From contig JASEVX010000013.1 in the NCBI GenBank assembly GCA_031761405.1, positions 33,112,458 through 33,176,457 on the forward strand: DNA of 64,000 nucleotides, written 5' to 3'. This document shows positions 56,846 to 64,000 of the stretch, piece after piece; the first letter of the stretch is position 1, and each line of letters starts with the position of its first letter. The position numbers were made by a program, and so were the translations under genes. The DNA comes from Serripes groenlandicus. Lineage: Eukaryota > Mollusca > Bivalvia > Cardiida > Cardiidae. The notes beneath the pieces were generated by a model. It had not been told where the DNA came from. It did not search any database and saw only the letters and a program-made list of their open reading frames with translations.

Positions 56846-58071
56846 ATCAGATGGAGAAGGATTTAGAAGATACTGCTTGCGACGTGCTATTTATCGTTAA
56901 TTGTCGTTTCAGGTCAGACGTTTAAGCTATTTATTTATGAACTGATCAGTAAAGATTACGTAGGGAAAATCGAAAGACACACGTATTTAAAACGAATACA
57001 CCAGACTTGTTCAAACCAAAAATAGTCAAGAACAACTTTCGTCAAGAGCTTAGAAGTGCTTAGAGTTTGTAAGCTCCACGATAATGGTTTGTAAGATATT
57101 TATTCGTGAATTAGTCCATATGTTTTATAGGACAATAAAATCACACACTTGATTTTTAAAGAAGCACGAAACCTCTTGCTTAATCATAACCAAAAATGGC
57201 AATCAACTAATGTCGGTTACTGGCTTTTAATTTCAAACACATTCTCACATAACCCTAACACTTACCTTACCCTTGCACAATATCGACAATAAATATAGAC
57301 ATTTATTCTAAAACGTATCCATTCGTTTAAAAAGTACAACCAAACCACAAACGATTTTAAGAAGCATGAAAAGAGATGACCCATCCTGAGCAAAACCTAT
57401 TCAAGACCAAATGTCGGTTACAGCTTAGAGAATAAAATAAATTCCAGTCTATTGACGATTTCTTGGAATATGATATGAACACAAGTATTCATTAATGGAT
57501 ATATTTATTTGAACGAACAAAGGACGTACGACCACTTTTGCTAATCCCAGCCAAATATTGTTAGACGTGTCGCCGGTTATATTATAGTACAAAACACATT
57601 CGCAAATATCGCCAAACACACTAAATATAGCATTTATACATTTTTCATGAACGGATCTGTGTATGCAAAAGTACAAAGGAAGCACCAAAACATTTGCCTG
57701 AGCCTAAGCCTAAGCAAACAGGAGTGCCGTCGGTTACAGGCTTATAATAAAATACTTTATCAAAGTATGCAAGATGCACACAATAAACACTGGCACCAGG
57801 GTAAAAAAAATGCTGTAATAGTAAAATGTCGTTTTTTCCAGCTCCTACGGTTATATTTAGATAAATAAAAAAGCCTTCCGATACCGATAGCCTATTATCA
57901 GTATGGTATGTACTGTAGTAAGGCAGTCTTCCAGTAGCATAAGGGCAAAACAAATAAATCTGAAACAAAGTTCCCAATTTTAATATAAACCGTTAGAGCT
58001 GGGAAAAAACTGCTAATCGTTTTTCACATTTTACTATTACTCAGGTGCCAGTGACAATGAAGTATTTAGCA

Positions 58072-58240
58072 GAGCTCTAGATAAGGGGAGTTTTGATGTT
58101 GTTAACCATGTAGCCCTATGATGTGGGTAATTAAAATAAACGATTCTTTTGAGTACCAACATCATAAAGTTTGGTTGGATCATAAGAGAGATGTTTTGGG
58201 GAAAGAGCTGTATTCCTCTTCTTATCTGGATCTCTGATTT
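58072..58240. mobile_element. TAGATAAGG-type MITE inside the satellite
   Basis: CTCTAGATAAGGGGAGTTTTG, CCTATGATGTGGGTAATTA, GAGTACCAACATCATAAAG and CTTCTTATCTGGATCTCTG match 22252-22445. Confidence 0.78.
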
Positions 58241-59464
58241 AGATACTAATATTCGAATTGTAACTAAACGTTCATGCACGCAAACAAGTGGCTTATCATG
58301 ACCAAAATTAGCCAGGGACTGACATCGTTTACAGACTCTGGATGATACACATGCTCACCCAGCGGAACTTATTTTATAGACAGGGAATCATGGTCGGACC
58401 TACCTTATTGTTAACGACAAACGATGTACGAAAACATTTGACTCAGCCTAACAAACAGACACACATAGCCGTCGGTTACAGTCTTAGAAAGAATACATAT
58501 TTCTGACATAACGATACGTGCACTCAATAAGGTATTTACATGTTTATTCATGAATGGATTTATGAATTTTATATAATGAAGAAAGAACGAAAACATTTGA
58601 CGGAGCCAAAACAAAAATAGCCACGAACCAACGTCGGTTACAGGACTTGAATAAAACATATTCTCATATATCGACATTTTCACGCTATAAGGTATTTATA
58701 AATTGGACTATGTATCTTTAAGATGTAAAGGAAGTACGAAAACATCTGGCTGAGCCAAATCAAAAATTGTTACAAAGATCCTTCGATTACATCCCTTAGA
58801 GTAACATAAACTATCCTAATATATATTCACGTGCAATCAATAAGGCATTAAGACATGTACTGTGAATTAATCTATATCCTTTAAAGGACAAACAAAATAC
58901 TAAAACATTTGACTCAGCCAAAACAAATAATAATCCCAAAGAGCCGTCGGTTACAGGCTATGAATAAATAAACCATTCTCATGACTCTTCACTTGCACGC
59001 AATATGGTATTTAGACACGTGTTCTTGAATGGGTCCTTATAGATTAAAGGACAAAGGTAATACGAAAACATTTAAACTAACTAACAAAAGTAACAAAGAT
59101 CTTCCGAGTACGGCTTTTGGATTAAAGAGTAAATTCTCATATAACGAAACTAGCACGCAATAATATAGTTACATATGTATTTATGAATGGATTTATGTAT
59201 ACTAAATGACGAAGAAAGTACTAAAACATTTGACAAGCTTAAACAAGAATAACCAAGATTTAACATCGGTTACAGGGTTTGCATAAAACACAATCTCATA
59301 TGTCGACACTTGCATAAGGTATTTAGAGATTCATTCATGAATTGGTCTATCGACAGGGCGTCCGAGTTCCCTTTGAGAAAAATGGGGATAAAAGCACAAA
59401 ATATCTCGTTAAGATATTACAAATTAGTCACTCTATATTGTCCATATGCTTTAATAATACTTAC

Positions 59465-59731
59465 CGTAATTGTTTAGTATGAGAACATTTGGGGAATCCC
59501 TCCAAGGACCGTGTTACTATAAATAGACTCTCTATATGGTTCATATAGGCTAAGTTCATGACGAACTCAAGGAGGTTAGTGTCAGGGGGCGCGTGTATCG
59601 ATGGCGCATACGCAGACACTTGGTTCTCGTGAACGCACATCTCCACTCTGGTGTCAAAATTCAAAATGAAAGCCTCCGTGTCGTATCCACTTATTTCTTT
59701 ATCGACACCAGAAAGCTCGTTTTCTTGTTGT
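59465..59731 (-). CDS. Orphan internal exon candidate (89 codons)
   Basis: The acceptor TAATTTAG and donor TACG|GTAAGT bound 267 nt without a stop. One base completes an incoming codon and two remain at the end, so both introns would be phase 2. The peptide includes QQENELSGVDKEISGYD, TEAFILNFDTRVEMCVHEN, YAPSIHAPPDTNLLEFVM, NLAYMNHIESLFIV and LEGFPKCSHTKQL. It is clearly less AT-rich than the satellite on both sides. I do not recognise the family. A decayed inverted copy lies at 59965-60130. It is upstream of, and separated by an in-frame stop from, the ATG at 54516, so it would belong to another transcript. It could still be non-coding repeat. Confidence 0.4.
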
Positions 59732-59964
59732 CTAAATTACGGATCGCAATTATTTGAAAAGGCCCAATTAAACAAATCCTTATTGATCTGCCTTACAAAT
59801 AAAAATCATCACTGATTACTGAACTCAGAGGTTCGTATTTTAGGATTATTAACACACCAGCATCAAGAATTGCCACCCTCCGCCATTTTGGAACTCTTCT
59901 AACTCTCGCTCGAAGCAGGGTTGCAAATAGTCGGGGTCAGAAGTTCATATGACGTCACTAGGGT

Positions 59965-60130
59965 TAAAATTCTTGCCGTTCATGAGGAACCCGTGTAACT
60001 CTAGTCGGAACTCGGGTTCGTCGTGAACTAAGCCAATGTATACAATCATATAAAGAGGCTATTTATAGTAACATGGTTCTGTGCGGGATTCCCCGAATTC
60101 ATTACTGCCATTATTTATAGCATATGGACC
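59965..60130. repeat. Inverted, decayed copy of the 59465 exon region
   Basis: CCGTTCATGAGGAACCCGTGT, GGGTTCGTCGTGAACTAAGCC, CTATTTATAGTAACATGG, GGGATTCCCC and TTATAGCATATGG follow the reverse complement of 59445-59625 in order. The position matching the splice donor reads TGCCATT, so the donor is lost, and frameshifting indels are present. Confidence 0.75.
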
Positions 60131-60365
60131 ATATAAAGACTATTTGTAGTAGTTTAACGAGGTATTGTGGGGTGTGTTTTTTTTTCAAATTTTCTCAAAT
60201 GAAAACTCGGACGCTTGTGTCCTATGTGACTTTAAAAGTCAAGGGAAGAAAGAAAGATTTGGCTGAGCAAAACCAAAAAATAGTCACAAAAAGTTTTCGG
60301 TTGCAGCCTTAGAATAAAAAACACAACATTATCGTGTACATGTATCTTCACTTGCACGCAATAAA

Positions 60366-61080
60366 GTATTCAGACATTTACTATTGAATGATTCTATAAA
60401 TTTCAAAGGACAAACGAAGTAAGAAAACCTGTCTCATATATATTCACTTGCAAGCAATAAAGTATTCAGACATTTACTATTGAATGATTCTATAAATTTC
60501 AAAGGACAAACGAAGTAAGAAAACCTGTCTCATATATATTCACTTGCATGCAATAAAGTATTTAGACATTTATTCATGAATTGATCTTTGTAACTTTTAA
60601 GTACAAAGCGAGAAAGAAAATATTTGACTCGGCCTAGCAAATATTAGTCACAAAGATCTTTCGAGTACAGCCTTAGAATTGAATTATCTTCCCTTGCAAG
60701 CAATAAGGTATTAAGACATGTACTGTAAATTAATCTATAAAATTAAAAGGACAAACGAAGTAAGAAAACCTGTTTCATATATATATTCACTTGCAGGCAA
60801 TAAAGTATCCAGCCATTTACTATTGAATGAATTTATAAATTTCAAAGGACAAACGAAGTAAGAAAACCTGTCTCATATATATATTCACTTGCACGCAATC
60901 AAGTATTTAGACATTTACTATTGAATTGATCTTTGTAACTTTTAAGTAAAAAGCAAGACAGAAAACATTTGACTCGGCCTAGCAAATAATAGTAACGAAG
61001 ATCTTTCGAGTACAGCCTTAAAATTGAATTATCTTCCCTTGCAAGCAATAACGTATTTAGACATGTACTGTGAATTAATC
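60366..61080. repeat. Higher-order repeat block within the 160-bp satellite
   Basis: A 96-98-bp unit (CTATTGAATGATTCTATAAA, TTTCAAAGGACAAACGAAG) occurs at 60366, 60462 and 60806 (anchor GTCTCATATAT at 60431, 60527 and 60870). The block containing AGATCTTTCGAGTACAGCC recurs ~350 bp apart at 60652 and 61001. Copies are nearly identical, unlike the rest of the satellite. Confidence 0.88.
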
Positions 61081-61839
61081 TATATATTTTAAAGTATAAA
61101 TCAAGTACGAAAACATTTAACTCAGTCTAAACAAAAACAATGGTCACAAAGAGCCGTCAGTTACAGACTTAGAATAAATAATCCATTCTCCTTTATCTTC
61201 ACTTGCACGCAATAAGGTATTAAGACATTTACTCTTGAATGGATCTTTATATAGTACAGATCAAATGAAATACGAAATCGTTTGACTCAGCTTAACAAAC
61301 AATAGTTATGAAACAGCCTTAGAATGAGAGAAAACATTCTCGTTTATATTCACCTATATTTAATAAGGTATTAAGACATTTACCTTCGAATGGATCTATT
61401 TAATTCAAAGAACAAAGGAATAACGGAAAAGATTTGTCTTAGCCTAACAAACAATATAGGTTATTTTGATCAACGTAGGAATAAGGAAATCATTTTGCTG
61501 AGCCTTGTCAAAAATAGTCAAAAGGAGTCGTAGGTATTAGTGCCTAGAATAAAAATAAAACTTTCTCATATATTGACACGTGGACACGAAATGGCTATTT
61601 AGACATTGTTGTCATGAGTGCATGCATGCATTAAAGGGGTTAATAGAAGAGCATTGAGTTGGGGCGAACCAAAAAGTAAAAAAGTGCTGTCGGTAACATA
61701 CTAGAATAAAAAACACATTCTCATATATCGACAAATGCGCATATGGTTTTAAGACGCTTTTATCGATGTTTTTGTTTAACAATCCAACCGAATTACAAAC
61801 GTCTTTCAGATTAATTGATTGATTGATTGTTTGATGCCT

Positions 61840-62070
61840 TAATACAATTTCAGCAATGTTTCAGTTATATCACGGCGTGTCCTGGGTAAGTTACCAGTTC
61901 TACTGGTACATTTATCTTGACACCAGCCAGTCAGTCGTAATGCTGACCCGGCAACCCAGCGTACTTAGGAGTGCAGCCATTAGTACCAGTTGTATAGTCT
62001 TTGGTATGACCCGACCTAGGATCGAACCCGCGAACTCCCGTACCCAGGCGGACGCTCTACCACTAGGCGG
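61840..62070 (-). mobile_element. tRNA-headed SINE, family B, in the satellite
   Basis: Plus-strand TTCAGTTATATCACGGCG, CACCAGCCAGTCAGTCGTAA, TGACCCGACCTAGGATCGAA and GCGGACGCTCTACCACTAGG; the tRNA-like head is at the right on the minus strand. Confidence 0.85.
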
Positions 62071-62560
62071 TAACGTCTTTATGAAGCACACAATTAATTG
62101 GCTAATCCGTACCCATAAATAACCAAGAACTAATCTAGGTTGCACATTTTCAATAAGGCACATTATCATACATCGACACTTGCACGCACTATGGTTATAA
62201 CACATGTAATCATGATTAGATCCATGTAATTGTACAGGACAAACGAATAACGAAAACAATAACTGACCCAGCCAAACCAAAAGTAGTCAAAACGAGCAGC
62301 TGTTACAGGCTAGAATATATCGCCAAATACACGCAATCCGGTATTTAAAATTACAAGCAATATGGTATTTAGACATTACTTGTGTTTCATCCTTTTCAAA
62401 AAAAGGCACACGAGCGTTGTCGATTACATGTATATATGAATGGGTCCTTTTATTTTAATGGACAAAGAAGTATGAAAACATTTGTCGGGGTCTAACCAAA
62501 AATGGCCGACGAATACCGTCGGTTTCAGACTTAGCTGGTATTTAGACATTTATTAATAAA

Positions 62561-63562
62561 CTAACGCATACGCGAAGGTCTTGCGTAGCTGCTTTGAACT
62601 AGTTAATGATTGGGTTTTTTCCAAGCTTTATTATTGTTTTAAATGAAGCATGGAAACATCATTTTTAAGGAAGCATGGAAACATATTTATAAAGGAAACA
62701 CGGAAAAATATGTTTTAACATACATGTATTTTTAAAATATCACGGAAACATATTTTTAAAGGGAAGCACAGAAACATATTTGTTAAGGAAGCACGGAAAC
62801 ATATTTCTCAAGGAAACACGGTAACATTTGTTTCAATATAATCACGAAGACACTAGTTTGTTCAGCATTTTGATGTTCGAAACATTTTTTAAAAACAATT
62901 TACGGATACACAGTTAGCGTATCCTTACCAAATATGGTGTGGACCTAATGTATCGACTTAGAACTCAGCTACGTATTCTGATGTTCCAAGCGTATTTTTT
63001 CGAAGAAAGCACAAAAAAATTCTTTTTTAGTATGTTGATGTTCTAAACATATATTTAAATAAATTACGAACATACACACGTGTTATCCTTACCAAATATA
63101 GTGAAGAACACATTCAAAGGCTTAGATTAGAACTCGGCAAATTATTTCAATATTCCATGCCCATTTCTATAGAAGTACTTTAACACTTGTTTTGCAATAT
63201 TTGGAGACAAAAACATATTTTTCTCAACAGACACACGAAAACACTTGTTTTTATCCTAGATAACTAGATATAGTGAACGAACGAAACGTTAGAGCTTAGA
63301 ACTCTGCTAAGATTTAGATGTTCCACTCTAGCAATTATTTACTACCTTATATTGATTATCCGACGGTAGAGCGTCTATTGATATAGAGAAAATAACACAC
63401 CGTTCTTTAAAAGCGACAAAACTCTCCCGAACAAAGCACCACTTTAAAAGGTCATTGTTTGAAAATCGCTATCTGCACAGCGAGCTCTAAAAATAGAAAA
63501 CAGCGACACTTTATACGTTTTTTTTTTCTCTGTGAATAAGAGAGATGAAACTTCTAAGTTAA
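62561..63562. repeat. ~30-bp minisatellite, otherwise no gene
   Basis: 62641-62840 repeats AAGGAAGCACGGAAACATAT with TTTTAA spacers about six times. 62860-63330 holds looser repeats of AAACACTTGTTTT / TTCTTACCAAATAT-GTG; no coding frame. Confidence 0.65.
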
Positions 63563-63880
63563 CTATTTTCCCCTATGCAGACGACTTGTATGTATAGTCT
63601 TGTTTGAAAACATTGTGATTTTTGTGTGATAGAAATTGCTCAATACGAGAATTCTGTGTTTTCTTCTATTCCAACAAAATGATGTTTCCAATTATTCAGA
63701 TGTCACAACATTCTGCATCGAACACTTTCATAGCAGACGAGACTTCTTTCAGGGAACTGGAGTGATGTCAGTTGAGTCCAATTCCCGAAATAGATGGCTT
63801 CTGATGCCTTTGCCGCAGACACTCTTTGAAAACATTGTTGGAAAAAAGAAGAATTATTTTTATGAACGAGTAATTTATAT
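63563..63880. mobile_element. piggyBac-like MITE, diverged
   Basis: AACTATTTTCCCCTATGCAG, TTTGAAAACATTGTGAT, TTCATAGCAGACGAGACTTC and GATGCCTTTGCCGCAGACAC. Two half elements appear to be fused. The 110- and 62-codon frames on opposite strands are shadows. Confidence 0.65.
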
Positions 63881-64000
63881 TTGTCACACATTGGGTATCG
63901 AAATTGTATTTCTAATATTTCCTGATTGTTTTATTATTTTTTTTATTTATTTGTTTATAATACAATAAGCTCGTTTTAAATTCGTTTGTGCATTTGAATT

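Larger units (their letters stand above)
56880..62560. repeat. ~160-bp degenerate satellite, about 25-30 units
   Basis: The unit reads GTACGAAAACATTTGACTCAG, CCTAACAAA-AATAGTCACAA, AGAGCCGTCGGTTACAGGC, TTAGAATAAAA, ATTCTCATATAT-GACACTTG, CACGCAATAAGGTATTTAGA, CATTTATTCATGAATGGATC and TTTAAAGGACAAA. Anchors GTCGGTTAC lie at 57413, 57730, 58470, 58632, 58948 and later with gaps near 160 or its multiples. The array is interrupted by 59345-60125 (exon candidate and its inverse) and by a SINE (61840-62070). No coding frame follows the unit. Confidence 0.88.

Noticed and set aside
59461..59664. Start at 59664 for the orphan exon
   Set aside because: The codon there is TTG, not ATG; the open frame continues upstream to a splice acceptor at 59732-59733, so an internal exon is the better reading.

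Overview
The window looks like gene-poor, AT-rich, repeat-dense intergenic and intronic DNA of an animal, most likely a heterodont bivalve mollusc (clams, dreissenid mussels). The taxon is an inference from general knowledge. Foldback elements with GAGCCGTC-type ends, tRNA-headed SINEs carrying the segment CAGTTATATCACGGCGACAG, and CR1/Jockey-like LINE debris are what I associate with these genomes. No bacterial gene organisation, rRNA gene or CRISPR array is visible.

Genes. Four minus-strand exons (11359-11413, 9153-9296, 7830-7933, 4867-5023) join with correct splice sites and matching phases into a calmodulin-like protein with four EF-hand units, most of whose calcium loops are degenerate. 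They carry no start codon. Far upstream on the same strand (53917-54516) lies a first coding exon of exactly 200 codons. It starts with an ATG behind an in-frame stop, ends at a GTAAGA donor in phase 0, and encodes four copies of a Trp/Gln motif. The first EF-hand exon also begins in phase 0, so the two may be one gene with a ~42.5 kb intron filled by repeats; this is a hypothesis. A separate orphan exon candidate (minus, 59465-59731) has an old inverted, splice-defective copy next to it.

Repeats by region. 1.9-3.6 kb: ~140-bp tandem array holding a dimeric foldback element rich in TTCCGCTC. 4.5-17.5 kb: EF-hand exons among GAGCCGTC foldback elements, SINEs, a 60-bp array, a 204-bp array, two long palindromes, and segments shared in direct and inverted orientation. 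18.0-18.8 kb: compound CT/TCTA microsatellite. 19-31 kb: scattered MITEs and SINEs. 31-33 kb: inverted SINE pieces around a 16-bp minisatellite, then a 131-bp array. 34.1-36.5 kb: 199-bp satellite. 40.6-44.7 kb: 41-bp array broken by a SINE, a GC-rich element with a remnant ORF and an unidentified segment. 45.1-46.3 kb: 200-280-bp array. 46.3-49.4 kb: decayed LINE on the minus strand. 56.9-62.6 kb: ~160-bp degenerate satellite with local higher-order structure.

The most informative element is a piggyBac-like MITE (ends TTAACCCTTT / AAAGGGTTAA), present in many copies. One sits inside a tandem array whose neighbouring unit serves as an empty-site control and shows TTAA targeting. The 199-bp and 204-bp satellites are recognisably built from the same MITE, so it appears to seed satellite DNA here. 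A second short element (~200-250 bp, ends CGAGGGCTTGG) shows 4-bp target duplications in both copies.
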